Shown here in pieces: positions 1-8,449 of a DNA stretch of 64,000 nt. The translations under genes were made by a program, and so were the position numbers. Each line of letters opens with the position of its first letter. The first letter of the stretch is position 1. The notes under the pieces were generated by a model. That model was not told the DNA's origin. It did not search any database and worked only from the letters and a program-made list of their open reading frames with translations. The DNA comes from Nocardiopsis sp. FIRDI 009. Lineage in GTDB: Bacteria > Actinomycetota > Actinomycetes > Streptosporangiales > Streptosporangiaceae. Location of the stretch: NCBI RefSeq assembly GCF_003386285.1, contig NZ_QPNC01000011.1:62001-126000 (forward strand), read 5' to 3'.

Positions 1-300
1 GGGGAGGTGAACGCCTCCCTGCGCAAGGGGGACGAGGTCGGGTCGATCACCGACGAGCGCGCCGCCGAGCTGCTCGCCGAGCGGCGCGCCAAGGCGCCGG
101 CCAAGAAGAAGCCCTCCGCGAAGAAGACCACGGCCAAGAAGTCGACGACCGCGAAGAAGTCGACGACCGCCAAGTCCGGCGCCACGACGACGAAGAAGGC
201 GTCGACCACGCGCAAGGCCGCGGGCGCCAAGGGCGCCGCCGCGAAGAAGGACGGCACGCCGAGGACGACGGCGAGGAAGTCCGCCACCGAGGAGTCCTGA
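1..300 (+). CDS. topA: DNA topoisomerase I, C-terminal fragment
   Basis: The reading frame is open at the left edge and ends at TGA 298-300, so only the last 99 codons are present. The fragment begins with a short segment (NASLRKGDEVGSI, then ITDERAAELLAERRA) like the end of an actinobacterial type IA topoisomerase. A strongly basic tail of Lys-Ala-Thr-Ser repeats (AKK, TTAKK, TTRKA) follows. Lysine-rich tails of this kind occur on actinobacterial TopA and aid DNA binding and processive relaxation of negative supercoils. Catalytic domains are outside the window. The thymidylate kinase and holB genes that follow fit the actinobacterial neighbourhood. A histone-like protein is the alternative, but there is no start codon at a sensible place. 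Confidence 0.85.
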   Translation, partial: GEVNASLRKGDEVGSITDERAAELLAERRAKAPAKKKPSAKKTTAKKSTTAKKSTTAKSGATTTKKASTTRKAAGAKGAAAKKDGTPRTTARKSATEES

Positions 301-309
301 CACGCGCCG

Positions 310-346
310 CCCGCCCGGGCCTCCCCCAGGGAGGCGCCCGGGCGGG
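310..346 (+). terminator. Terminator after topA
   Basis: Eleven-base arms (310-320 and 336-346) pair perfectly, with an inner CTCCC/GGGAG stem. The hairpin lies 10 nt past the topA stop. There is no U-tract, as is usual for high-GC actinobacterial terminators. Confidence 0.7.
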
Positions 347-537
347 CCGTGTGCGGGGGCGGGACGGTGACCCACCAGGAACACCCCCTGTCCGGGAGTG
401 ATGTTCCGTACTAGTCTGTGTGTGGCGGAGGGGAACACGTGAGACGTGTGTGACCTCCAGCTCCATCTCTCGAATCACGACGCGGCGGGTCGTCGACCAG
501 CCGGTCCCTATCCCCCTCACCGATAATCTTGAGCGCT

Positions 538-2646
538 ATGAGCAGATCTGCACCCCTGGGAGCGCCGTCCGAGGCGCGCCACGTCCTCGCGATCTCACCC
601 TTCAGAAGGTTGTGGATCTCGCTTTCCCTCTCCAGCCTGGGTGACTGGCTCAGTCTGCTGGCCCTGATGTCGTTGGCGGCGATCTTCACCGCCGACAGCT
701 CCCAGCTCGTCCAGTACCTGGCGGTCAGCGGCGTGGTGGTGATCAAGCTCGCCCCGTCGATCCTGTTCAGTCCCCTGGCCGGGGTGGTCGCCGACCGGCT
801 CGACCGGCGCTGGACGATGGTCGTCGGCGACGTGCTGCGCGGCCTGCTGTACGTCTCCATCCCCCTGGTGGGCCTGTTCCTGCCCGGTTTCGCCCTGGAG
901 TGGCTGCTCATCGCCAACCTCCTGGCCGAGATCGTCGCCCTGTTCTGGACCCCGGCCAAGGACGCCACCGTCCCCAACCTGGTGCCCAAGAAGTTCCTGG
1001 AGCAGGCCAACCAGCTCAGTCTGCTCACCACCTACGGCACCGCGCCCGTGGCGGCCCTGGTGTTCGCCGCGCTCGCCTCGGTCAGCAACGTGCTCGGCGC
1101 GCTGCTGCCCTCGATGGCCAGCCCCGAGGCGGACATCGCCCTGTACCTCAACGGCGTCACGTTCTTCGTCGCCGCGATCGTGGTCGTCGGCCTGCCGATC
1201 CCCAAGCACAGGGCGGCGGCCGACGCCGAGGGCGGCACCGCCGACAGCGGCATCCTGCGCGCCGTGTGGACGGGGTGGCGCTACGTCGGCGGAACCCCGC
1301 TCGTGCGCGGTCTGGTGCTGGGCATGCTCGGCGCCTTCGCCGCCGGGGGCGCCGTCGTCGGCGTCGGCCGGATCCACGTCGAGTCCCTGGGCGCGGGCAA
1401 CGCCGGTTTCGGCATGGTCTTCGCGGCCGTCTTCGCCGGGATGGCGCTGGGCATGCTCGCCGGGCCGCGCGTGCTCAAGCGGTTCAGCCGCCGACGCCTC
1501 TTCGGACTGAGCATCGTCGTCGCGGGTGCGGCCCTGCTGTTGGCCGGCGCCGTCGCGGACATGGTGCTCACCGCCGTGCTCACCGCGTTCCTCGGTATGG
1601 GGGCGGGGATCGCGTGGGTGATCGGTCTGACGATGCTCGGCCACGAGGTCGAGGACGCCTACCGGGGGCGGACCTTCGCCTTCCTGCACGGCGCGGCGCG
1701 GATCGTGCTGGTCGGCTCCACCGCCCTCGCGCCGGTGGCCGCCGGCCTCATCGGAGACTACGCCCTGCCGGTCGGCCCGCTCACCTACGACCTGCGCGGC
1801 AGCGGCGTGGTCCTCATGGTCTCCGGCCTGTTCGCCGTGGTCGTGGCGCTCGTGTGCTACCGCCAGATGAACCGGGACGCGCCCGACGCCGGTCCCGGCC
1901 TGGTCCCCGAACTCGTCGCCGCCCTGCGCGGCGTCGACCCCGAGGGCGACGAGGACGAGGAGGAGGGCGGCCACGGCGGCGCGTTCATCGTCGTCGAGGG
2001 CGGCGAGGGCGCCGGCAAGTCCACCCAGGTCCGCGAACTCACCGTGTGGCTGCGCGACCAGGGCTTCGAGGTCGTCGGCACGCGACAGCCGGGGGCGACC
2101 AAGCTGGGCATGCGCCTGCGCGGACTGCTCCTGGACAAGGAGAACTCGCACATCACCCCCCGGGCGGAGGTGCTGCTGTACGCGGCCGACAAGGCCGACC
2201 ACGTCGAACGCGAGATCCTGCCCGCCCTGGAACGCGGCGCCGTGGTGATCAGCGACCGCTACGTGGACTCGCTGCTCGCCTACCAGGGGGCCGGGCGCGA
2301 CCTGTCGTCGGAGGAGATCCGCGACATCAGCGACTGGGCGACCCAGGGCCTGGTCCCGGACCTGACCGTGCTGCTCGACGTCCCCCCCGAGGACGGGCTG
2401 TCCCGCCTCGGCGGCCCCGCCGACCGGATCGAGTCCGAGTCGGCCGAGTTCCACGAGCGGGTCCGCCAGGGTTTCCTGGCGTTGGCCAGGGCGAACCCGG
2501 ACCGCTACCTGGTGCTGGACGCCCGGGAGCCGCAGGAGAGGATCAGCCGGGAGATCCGCCGCCGGGTCCGCACCCTCCTGCCCGACCCGGTGCCGAGCGG
2601 TTCGGAGGCCGTGACCGGGATGATCCCGGTCATCAAGGACGAGTAG
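538..2646 (+). CDS. tmk: MFS transporter fused to thymidylate kinase
   Basis: About 702 residues. Residues 1-450 are a major facilitator superfamily membrane domain with about 12 hydrophobic segments and an early RLDRRW loop. An acidic linker (GDEDEEEGG) leads to a dTMP kinase domain from about residue 480. The P-loop GGEGAGKST is at 488-496, followed by the DRYVDS motif and the AYQGAGR loop. The kinase makes dTDP from dTMP for DNA synthesis; the membrane half has no known substrate. This fusion is known in actinobacteria. The usual TREPGGT substrate loop reads TRQPGAT here. ATG 538 is preferred to TTG 529. GATAAT at 522-527 could be a -10 just ahead of it. holB follows, the typical tmk-holB order. 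Confidence 0.9.
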   Translation: MSRSAPLGAPSEARHVLAISPFRRLWISLSLSSLGDWLSLLALMSLAAIFTADSSQLVQYLAVSGVVVIKLAPSILFSPLAGVVADRLDRRWTMVVGDVLRGLLYVSIPLVGLFLPGFALEWLLIANLLAEIVALFWTPAKDATVPNLVPKKFLEQANQLSLLTTYGTAPVAALVFAALASVSNVLGALLPSMASPEADIALYLNGVTFFVAAIVVVGLPIPKHRAAADAEGGTADSGILRAVWTGWRYVGGTPLVRGLVLGMLGAFAAGGAVVGVGRIHVESLGAGNAGFGMVFAAVFAGMALGMLAGPRVLKRFSRRRLFGLSIVVAGAALLLAGAVADMVLTAVLTAFLGMGAGIAWVIGLTMLGHEVEDAYRGRTFAFLHGAARIVLVGSTALAPVAAGLIGDYALPVGPLTYDLRGSGVVLMVSGLFAVVVALVCYRQMNRDAPDAGPGLVPELVAALRGVDPEGDEDEEEGGHGGAFIVVEGGEGAGKSTQVRELTVWLRDQGFEVVGTRQPGATKLGMRLRGLLLDKENSHITPRAEVLLYAADKADHVEREILPALERGAVVISDRYVDSLLAYQGAGRDLSSEEIRDISDWATQGLVPDLTVLLDVPPEDGLSRLGGPADRIESESAEFHERVRQGFLALARANPDRYLVLDAREPQERISREIRRRVRTLLPDPVPSGSEAVTGMIPVIKDE

Positions 2647-2824
2647 CGTCCACCGTCAGGGCCCGCCCCCGCCGCCCGGGAGCGGACACCGCCTCGTGGA
2701 AGCGCGGAGCGTCCGCGCGGGTCGCGGGGACCGGGGCCATGGACGGAACCTGGACGACAGCGCCGCGCGTCGGTGGCGGCTCCTATCCTTGAACCAGACA
2801 TCAGCGAGGGGCCCGGGGGGAAGC

Positions 2825-3997
2825 GTGACGGTCTTCGACGACCTCGTCGGCCAGGGAGCGGCGGTCGGCCAGCTGGAACGCGCCGTCGCCGCGGCCGGGG
2901 ACCTGGTCGCGGGCGGCTCCGGCGGGGGGATGACCCACGCCTGGCTGTTCACGGGGCCGCCCGGTTCGGGGCGCTCGGAGGCGGCGCGCGCCTTCGCCGC
3001 CGCCCTCCAGTGCCGGGACGGCGGCTGCGGCCGCTGCGGCTCCTGCCACCAGGTGCTCGCCGGGACCCACCCCGACGTGCTGTACGTGCGGCCGAGCGGG
3101 CTGAGCTACGGCGTCGCCGACACCCGCGACCTGGTCCTGCGGGCCGGGTCCAAACCCTCCGGGGGGCGGTTCCGCATCGTCCTGTTCGAGGACGCCGACC
3201 GCGCCACCGAGGCCGCCTCCAACGCCCTGCTCAAGGCGGTCGAGGAGCCCTCGCCCCGGACCGTGTGGCTGCTGTGCACGCCCACACCGGACGACCTGCT
3301 CGTCACCATCCGGTCCCGGTGCCGACTGGTCACCCTGACCACGCCGAACACGGGGGAGGTGGTCGACGCGCTCGTCCGACGCGAGGGCGTCGACCCGCAG
3401 ACCGCCCAGGCCGCCGCCCGGGCCGCCGCGGGACGGCTCGACCGGGCCCGGCAGCTGGCCACCGACCCCGAGGCGCGCAGGCGCCGGGAGGAGGTGCTGG
3501 CCATCCCCGCCCGGCTCGACGGGCTCGGCGCGTGCGTCACGGCCGCCGCCCGGCTCTACGAGATCGCGGAGGAGGAGTCCAAGGCCCTCACCACCGCCCT
3601 CGACGAGCGGGAGAGGGGCGAGCTGAAGGCGGCCTTCGGTGAGGGGTCCACCGGCAAGGGCGTGGCCAAGGCGGTCCGGGGCGCCGCCGGCGCGCTCAAG
3701 GAGCTGGAGGACCGGCAGAAGCGGCGCGCCACCCGGATCAAGCGCGACTCCTACGACCGCGCGCTGCTCGACCTGGCGGCGTTCTACCGCGACGTGCTCA
3801 CCCTCCAGCTGGGTGCGCGGGTGGAGCTGTCCACGGGGGACCGCTCCGGCGACCTGGAGCGCGTGGCGCGGTCCAGCACGCCCGAGGCCACCCTCCGCAG
3901 GATCGACGCCATCATGGGCTGCCGCGAGCGGATCGCCGCCAACGTGCATCCGCAGATCGCCATGGAGGCCATGACCTCGGCGCTGCTCGCCGGGTGA
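2825..3997 (+). CDS. holB: DNA polymerase III delta-prime subunit
   Basis: 390 residues. An AAA+ clamp-loader subunit of the replicative polymerase, which helps load the sliding clamp. Seen: a P-loop-like GPPGSGRSE near residue 42, a zinc module CRDGGCGRCGSC just after it, the ALLKAVEEPS segment of delta-prime proteins, and SRCR (sensor 1 region). GTG 2825 is chosen because GGGGGGAAGC precedes it and the family N-terminus (VFDDLVGQ) begins there. An upstream in-frame ATG at 2696 would add 43 residues unlike the family. It lies 178 nt after tmk. Confidence 0.93.
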   Translation: MTVFDDLVGQGAAVGQLERAVAAAGDLVAGGSGGGMTHAWLFTGPPGSGRSEAARAFAAALQCRDGGCGRCGSCHQVLAGTHPDVLYVRPSGLSYGVADTRDLVLRAGSKPSGGRFRIVLFEDADRATEAASNALLKAVEEPSPRTVWLLCTPTPDDLLVTIRSRCRLVTLTTPNTGEVVDALVRREGVDPQTAQAAARAAAGRLDRARQLATDPEARRRREEVLAIPARLDGLGACVTAAARLYEIAEEESKALTTALDERERGELKAAFGEGSTGKGVAKAVRGAAGALKELEDRQKRRATRIKRDSYDRALLDLAAFYRDVLTLQLGARVELSTGDRSGDLERVARSSTPEATLRRIDAIMGCRERIAANVHPQIAMEAMTSALLAG

Positions 3998-4148
3998 CCG
4001 TTCCCGGGCCGCGGGAGTATCGCGCCGCGCGAGTCCGTTGGGGGTGAGGGGTGGGCGGTGGAGAGCACGGCGTGCGGGTCCGGCACAATGGTGCGGCGCC
4101 GACGGCGCACCGACCACGGTCGGCCGACACGGAGAGGGCGGACAACGG

Positions 4149-5735
4149 GTGGGCACGATCAATCGGGGGCCGCTGGCGGCCACGCTCGCGGGAGCGGTGC
4201 TGCTGGCGACCGGCTGCGCGTTCGGCGGCGCCGACGGCGGAGGGAGCCCCGCGGAAGCCGGGGGACGCCCGGGGGAGGCCGCCGACGCCGCCGCCGACCT
4301 GGCGGACTTCACCGATCAGGAGCTCGACTGGGAGGACTGCGAGTCCGGCCTGGAGGGCGCCGAGTGCGCGGTCTTCGAGGTGCCCCTCGACTACGACGCA
4401 CCCGACGGCGAGCGGATCGAGATCGCGGTCAAGCGTCTGCCCGCCGAGGGCGACGACGTCATCGGCTCGCTGGTGATCAACCCCGGCGGCCCCGGGGGTT
4501 CGGGGTTCGACTACGTCGACCAGGCCGCCTACGCGGTCAGCGACGACGTGCGCGAACGCTTCGACGTGGTCGGGTTCGACCCGCGCGGCGTGGGGCGCAG
4601 CACCCCGCTCACCTGTCTGGACGCCGTCGAACTCGACGAGTTCCTCGGCACGGACGCCGAGTCCGAGGACGGGGACGCGGACCTGACCGAGCTCACCGAC
4701 GAGGGCGTCGCGCAGATGGTGGAGAGCAGCCGCGAGTTCGTCGAGGCGTGCGAGGCCAACGCGCCGGACCTCATGCTGCACATGGGCACCGTCAACGTCG
4801 CGCGTGACATGGACCTCCTGCGCGCACTACTGGGTGACGACCGGCTGACCTACCTCGGCGCCTCCTACGGCACGCACATCGGCGCCGAGTACGCCGACCA
4901 GTTCCCCGACCGGGTCCGCGCCCTGGTCCTGGACGGAGCGGTCGACCCGAGCCAGGACCAGCTCGATCTCAGCGTGGACCAGGCGACCGGTTTCGAGACC
5001 GCGCTGCGGGCGTTCGTCGAGGACTGCCTGGGGCGCGCCGACTGTCCGTTGGGCGGCCCCGGCGACAGCGTGGACGACGGCATCGCGGTACTGAACGACT
5101 TCCTGGAGGGCGCGGCCGAGGCCCCGCTCCCCAACTCCCTCGACGACCGCGAGGTCAACCGCACGCGCGCGGAGCTCGGCGTGCTCGCGGCGCTGTACAC
5201 CGAAGCCTGGTGGCAGCGGGTGCGCGGGGCGCTCACCGAGGCCATGGAAGACGGTGACGGCACGGCTCTGATGCTGCTCGCGGACCAGCTGTACAGCCGG
5301 TCCGACCCCGAGGACTACGAGAACTCCACGGCGGCGCTCATCGCGGTCAACTGTTCGGACTCGCCGAGCCCGCGCGACGTCGAGTCCTACGTCGAGGCCG
5401 CGGCCGAGGCGGAGGAGGAGTCGCCGAACTTCGGGCCGGGGCTCGCCTGGGGCGCGCTGCCGTGCGCCTACTGGCCGGAGGAGGCCGTGGACGCGGGCGG
5501 CCCGATCGACGCCGAGGGCGCCGACCCGATCATGGTGGTGGGGACCACGCGCGACTCGGCCACGCCGTACGCCTGGGCGGAGGCGCTCGCCGAGCAGCTG
5601 GACTCCGGTTTCCTGGTCACCCGGGACGGCGACGGCCACACCGGTTACCGGATGGGTGACCGGTGCGTGGACGCGATGGTGGACGAGTACCTCATCGAGC
5701 TGACCGTCCCCGAGGACGGGATGGCGTGCGCGTGA
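4149..5735 (+). CDS. Secreted alpha/beta-hydrolase lipoprotein (TAP-like)
   Basis: 528 residues. The N-terminus has a lipoprotein signal with lipobox LLATGC, then a low-complexity Gly/Ala linker. The hydrolase core follows: the oxyanion segment NPGGPGGSG, a nucleophile elbow GASYG, and a C-terminal TAP-like domain with a catalytic-type Asp and His (TRDSATP, GDGHTGY). Such proteins are extracellular proline-type tripeptidyl aminopeptidases or related esterases; substrate is not readable from sequence. GTG 4149 is chosen because it starts the signal peptide and GGAGAGG lies 10-15 nt upstream; the frame is open further upstream. Confidence 0.85.
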   Translation: MGTINRGPLAATLAGAVLLATGCAFGGADGGGSPAEAGGRPGEAADAAADLADFTDQELDWEDCESGLEGAECAVFEVPLDYDAPDGERIEIAVKRLPAEGDDVIGSLVINPGGPGGSGFDYVDQAAYAVSDDVRERFDVVGFDPRGVGRSTPLTCLDAVELDEFLGTDAESEDGDADLTELTDEGVAQMVESSREFVEACEANAPDLMLHMGTVNVARDMDLLRALLGDDRLTYLGASYGTHIGAEYADQFPDRVRALVLDGAVDPSQDQLDLSVDQATGFETALRAFVEDCLGRADCPLGGPGDSVDDGIAVLNDFLEGAAEAPLPNSLDDREVNRTRAELGVLAALYTEAWWQRVRGALTEAMEDGDGTALMLLADQLYSRSDPEDYENSTAALIAVNCSDSPSPRDVESYVEAAAEAEEESPNFGPGLAWGALPCAYWPEEAVDAGGPIDAEGADPIMVVGTTRDSATPYAWAEALAEQLDSGFLVTRDGDGHTGYRMGDRCVDAMVDEYLIELTVPEDGMACA

Positions 5736-5823
5736 GGGAGCCGACACGGTGAACGTGTACGAATCACCCCGGTGGAGGCGCTAGACTGGTGACCGCTTCG
5801 CCGCGTTGAACGCGCGGCGCGGT

Positions 5824-5899
5824 GCCGCCTTAGCTCAGTCGGCAGAGCGATTCACTCGTAATGAATAGGTCGTCGGTTCGATTCCGACAGGCGGCTCCA
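5824..5899 (+). tRNA. tRNA-Thr (CGT)
   Basis: A complete cloverleaf. The 7-bp acceptor stem GCCGCCT pairs with AGGCGGC. The D arm carries AGCTCAGTCGG. The anticodon stem ATTCA/TGAAT has a 7-nt loop CTCGTAA, giving anticodon CGT, which reads ACG threonine codons. The T loop is TTCGATT, and CCA is encoded at 5897-5899. Confidence 0.97.
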
Positions 5900-5905
5900 C
5901 CCCTT

Positions 5906-5935
5906 CGGGCCCGTCCGGTTCTCCGGGCGGGCCCG
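5906..5935 (+). terminator. Terminator after tRNA-Thr
   Basis: CGGGCCCG-T-CCGG, loop TTCT, CCGG-G-CGGGCCCG: a 13-bp stem with one wobble, 6 nt after the tRNA CCA end. Confidence 0.75.
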
Positions 5936-6260
5936 AGGTGTTTCCGGGCCGGTCGCTGGTGGCGCACGGCCGGGTTCGAGAACCGCACGCCCGGGCAGCC
6001 CACCGCCGTCCTCGCCTCCGCGGTGGGAACCGGGGTACACGCTCGGCGAGGGGGTGCGCGACCTGGTCACCGCGCACTTCCAGGCGCAGAGGCACGACGG
6101 GACCTTCGGCGACGGTGCGAGGCGCGCGAGCCGCCCGAGGACGTCGCCTGACCCGGGTCCGCTGACGACGGGGGTGGGTGTCGCCTCCGGTCAATGGATG
6201 CTTACCGTACGTTGTGTCAGTTCATGGCTGTTATGACCGGAATGCGGGTAGATGCGCACT
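5936..6260. other. Intergenic region with a probable promoter at its right end
   Basis: No convincing gene on either strand; the ORFs here lack ribosome binding sites and coding bias. TAGATG at 6249-6254 sits 6 nt before ATG 6261 and is a plausible -10 for a leaderless transcript. Confidence 0.5.
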
Positions 6261-6623
6261 ATGAGTCTGTTGTTCATGGTGCTCCTGCTCGTGGGGGTCG
6301 TCCTCGTCCTCGGCGGGGGGTCCTACGCGGTGCGGCGGATCATCGCCTCGCTGGAGGAGCGCCTCGCGGCCGGACGGGTTCCGGACATCGACCCGTCCGA
6401 GCGCCCCGAGCCGCAGGTCGGCGGGTACGTGCCCGGTCCTCGGAACCCTGAGGACCTGCCGCCGTCGCTGCGCGCCCGCGTACGCAACCTCGTGTCGCTG
6501 GACCGGACCGAGGAGGCGGTGCGGATCGTGAGCGAGCGGGTCGACGTCGACGAGGAGCGCGCCCGGGGGATCGTCGCGGACCTGGGGGGCGGTTCCGGCC
6601 CCGGACGCGCGCTGGACGCCTAG
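6261..6623 (+). CDS. Small membrane-anchored protein of unknown function
   Basis: 120 residues. One N-terminal membrane segment (about residues 2-20) is followed by a cytoplasmic helical part (RRIIASLEERLA) and a C-terminal segment with RNLVSLDRTEEAVRIV and VDEERARGIV. That last part looks like a small helical repeat, perhaps UBA- or ribosomal L7/L12-like. I do not recognise a family with certainty. The ATG at 6252 lies inside the proposed -10 TAGATG, so 6261 is preferred. No operon partner; the next gene is convergent. Confidence 0.7.
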   Translation: MSLLFMVLLLVGVVLVLGGGSYAVRRIIASLEERLAAGRVPDIDPSERPEPQVGGYVPGPRNPEDLPPSLRARVRNLVSLDRTEEAVRIVSERVDVDEERARGIVADLGGGSGPGRALDA

Positions 6624-6804
6624 CCTCCCGTTCCCACAGCGCTCCTCCGAGGGGGTTTGACGTTCGGGCGTCGGCAGGGCGCCGCAGGACGAGCTGGGCC
6701 GCGAGCGCGGTACGAGCGGTGGGCGAAGGCGAGGGTGAAGCATCCCCGCCTCTGGGACGCCCCGAACGCGGTCCGAAGCGGAGCGGAGGACCCAGCGACG
6801 CACC

Positions 6805-7638
6805 CTAGGGCCAGGTGCCGTCCACGACCGTCCCGTGGCCGGGCTTGGTCCGGTCCAACCACTCCTGGCGGCTGCGCGCGAACCCGAGCGCCCAGCGCAC
6901 CTGCCGCTCGTGCAGCTCCACGAGGCTGAGCCCGGCCACGTCCGGGTGCCGCGCCCCGATCTCCTCCGCCACGGCCAACGCCGCCAGGGCGTCCGCGGCG
7001 GCGGTGTGCGCCTCGGTCAGGTCGACCCCGTAGTACGCGCTCATCGCGCTCAGGTTGCGGGTGCCGCGCCGGTACGGCTCCACCCCCCGGTCGATCACCA
7101 ACGGGTCCACGATCGGGGCCACGGTGCCGCCGAGGCGCTCCGAGAGCGGGGTCAGCCCGTGCCGCTCCAGCTCCCGGGTGAGCACCCTCAGGTCGTAGGG
7201 GGCGTTGAACACCACCACCCCTTGCTCGGCCGACAGCTGCGCGGTGAGGGCGTCGGCGATCTCCTCCAGGCACTCGGGGGCGGGCCGACCCTCGTCACGG
7301 GCCCGTTCGGTGCTGATCCCGTGGATGGCGACCGCGTCCTCGGGGATCTCGCGGGGGCCGGGGTCCACCAGCCACGTCGTCGTCCCGCCGTTCCTGTCGA
7401 CGAGCGCGGCCGAGACCACGAACGCGTCCTCGGGGTCGCGTGAGGAGGTCTCGGAGTCGAAGCCGAGCAGGGGGGTGGTGTGCCACCCGGGGTGGTCGCC
7501 GCGCGCGGGCGGCGCGGGGCGGGGCTCGTGCTCGGCGCAGTAGGTGCGCCAGCGGCCGCCGTCCTTGACGACGACGCCGTCACCAGCGGCGACGGGGACC
7601 GAACAGGTCGTGCAGGTCCCGGGGTAGCGGTTGCGCAT
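6805..7638 (-). CDS. DEDDh 3'-5' exonuclease (polymerase III epsilon-like)
   Basis: 277 residues. An N-terminal region with paired cysteines (CTTC, then YCAEHEP about 20 residues later) may bind zinc. The exonuclease fold follows, with its acidic residues visible as FDSET (motif I), FNAPYDL (motif II) and HTAAADALAAL (motif III, HxAxxDA). It would remove 3' nucleotides from DNA or RNA; proofreading, repair and RNA trimming roles all fit. The start at 7638 is chosen over upstream codons because GGAGAGG precedes it by 6 nt. It is divergent from the gene at 7789. Confidence 0.85.
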   Translation of the reverse strand: MRNRYPGTCTTCSVPVAAGDGVVVKDGGRWRTYCAEHEPRPAPPARGDHPGWHTTPLLGFDSETSSRDPEDAFVVSAALVDRNGGTTTWLVDPGPREIPEDAVAIHGISTERARDEGRPAPECLEEIADALTAQLSAEQGVVVFNAPYDLRVLTRELERHGLTPLSERLGGTVAPIVDPLVIDRGVEPYRRGTRNLSAMSAYYGVDLTEAHTAAADALAALAVAEEIGARHPDVAGLSLVELHERQVRWALGFARSRQEWLDRTKPGHGTVVDGTWP

Positions 7639-7788
7639 GGGATCCCTCTCCGGCCGGATGAACGGCACCGCCGTGAACAGCGGTGACTGCGCACATCGTA
7701 GAACGCGCCGGGGACAGGGCGGATGGGAACGGGGTGGGGAGGAGGGGGCGGTGGTGTGCGCCGGTCGACTTCTGGGGAAGGGAGGGAC

Positions 7789-7989
7789 ATGAGTCTGGAA
7801 GAGGCGTCACGCCAGTTGGAAGCCGCGATCCACGACGCACGTGTGTCCTTCGACTGCATCCTCCTGGAGGAGCTGGAACGGGCGCACACGAACGCGATCA
7901 CCGCCCGCGCAGCGGTGGATGCCGCCGAACTCGCCATCCGGGTGGAGCTGGAGAAACGCGCGAAGGAGAAGGAGGAGTCCGCCGACTGA
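7789..7989 (+). CDS. Small helical protein of unknown function
   Basis: 66 residues, almost all predicted helix, with heptad-like hydrophobics and a charged C-terminus (EKRAKEKEE), so a short coiled coil is likely. ATG 7789 is chosen because GGGAGGG lies 3-9 nt upstream; an earlier in-frame ATG at 7723 would add a Gly-rich stretch with no ribosome site. No family recognised. Confidence 0.65.
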   Translation: MSLEEASRQLEAAIHDARVSFDCILLEELERAHTNAITARAAVDAAELAIRVELEKRAKEKEESAD

Positions 7990-8016
7990 CAACGTCGCGC
8001 ACCGGCGCCGGGTCAA

Positions 8017-8046
8017 TCGAACGCATTTTCGAACAACGGGTATGCT
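8017..8046 (+). promoter_or_regulatory. LexA-like SOS box overlapping a promoter
   Basis: TCGAAC-GCAT-TTTCGA at 8017-8032 matches the actinobacterial LexA operator TCGAAC-N4-GTTCGA at 11 of 12 fixed positions. A -10-like TATGCT follows at 8041-8046, six nt before ATG 8053. The operator therefore occupies the -35/spacer region, where a repressor would block RNA polymerase. Confidence 0.6.
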
Positions 8047-8052
8047 GTGGGC

Positions 8053-8430
8053 ATGCCCGATCAGTCGCTGACGCCGGACTGGCCCGCGAGTGTGCACCCA
8101 CCCGGGTCGGACTCCTTCGAGCAGACGGCCCTGGTGTGGCTGTTCGACCACGTACCGGCCGACTACCGGCTGCACGGAGTGCTGCGCCGGCATCCGGTCG
8201 CCCTCTCCCGCCTGGCCCACCAGTACGTGTCCGCCGCGCTGGAGGCCGCCCGCGAGGGGTACCGCACCGCCCGGGTGGACCTGCGCGAGCACCTGCCTCC
8301 CCACGCGCTGGACCAGGTGATGAACGCCTACCTGGAGGAGGGACGGCGCACCGCGGCCGTCCTCCGCTCGATCGAGGCGGTGGACGCCGAACTCCGCGCC
8401 GCCGCCGCGGGGCGCGGCGCCGATGCGTGA
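8053..8430 (+). CDS. Conserved-looking protein, possibly SOS-regulated
   Basis: 126 residues, mostly helical, no signal peptide or membrane segment. The N-terminal half (ALVWLFDHVPADYRLHGVLRRHP) looks globular; the C-terminal half is amphipathic helices (YVSAALEAAREGYRTAR, AYLEEGRRTAAVLRSIEA). I do not recognise a family. ATG 8053 follows TATGCT by 6 nt, suggesting leaderless transcription; GTG 8047 overlaps the spacer and is less likely. The LexA-like box just upstream suggests induction by DNA damage. It is convergent with the gene at 8450. Confidence 0.72.
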   Translation: MPDQSLTPDWPASVHPPGSDSFEQTALVWLFDHVPADYRLHGVLRRHPVALSRLAHQYVSAALEAAREGYRTARVDLREHLPPHALDQVMNAYLEEGRRTAAVLRSIEAVDAELRAAAAGRGADA

Positions 8431-8449
8431 CCCCGCGGCCCGCTCCGGC

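Noticed and set aside
595..2454. Long antisense ORFs (also over 2801-4312, 33484-36117 and 43135-46620)
   Set aside because: They mirror well-identified genes, are rich in Arg/Gly/His/Asp as expected from GC-rich complements, and have no motifs or ribosome sites.
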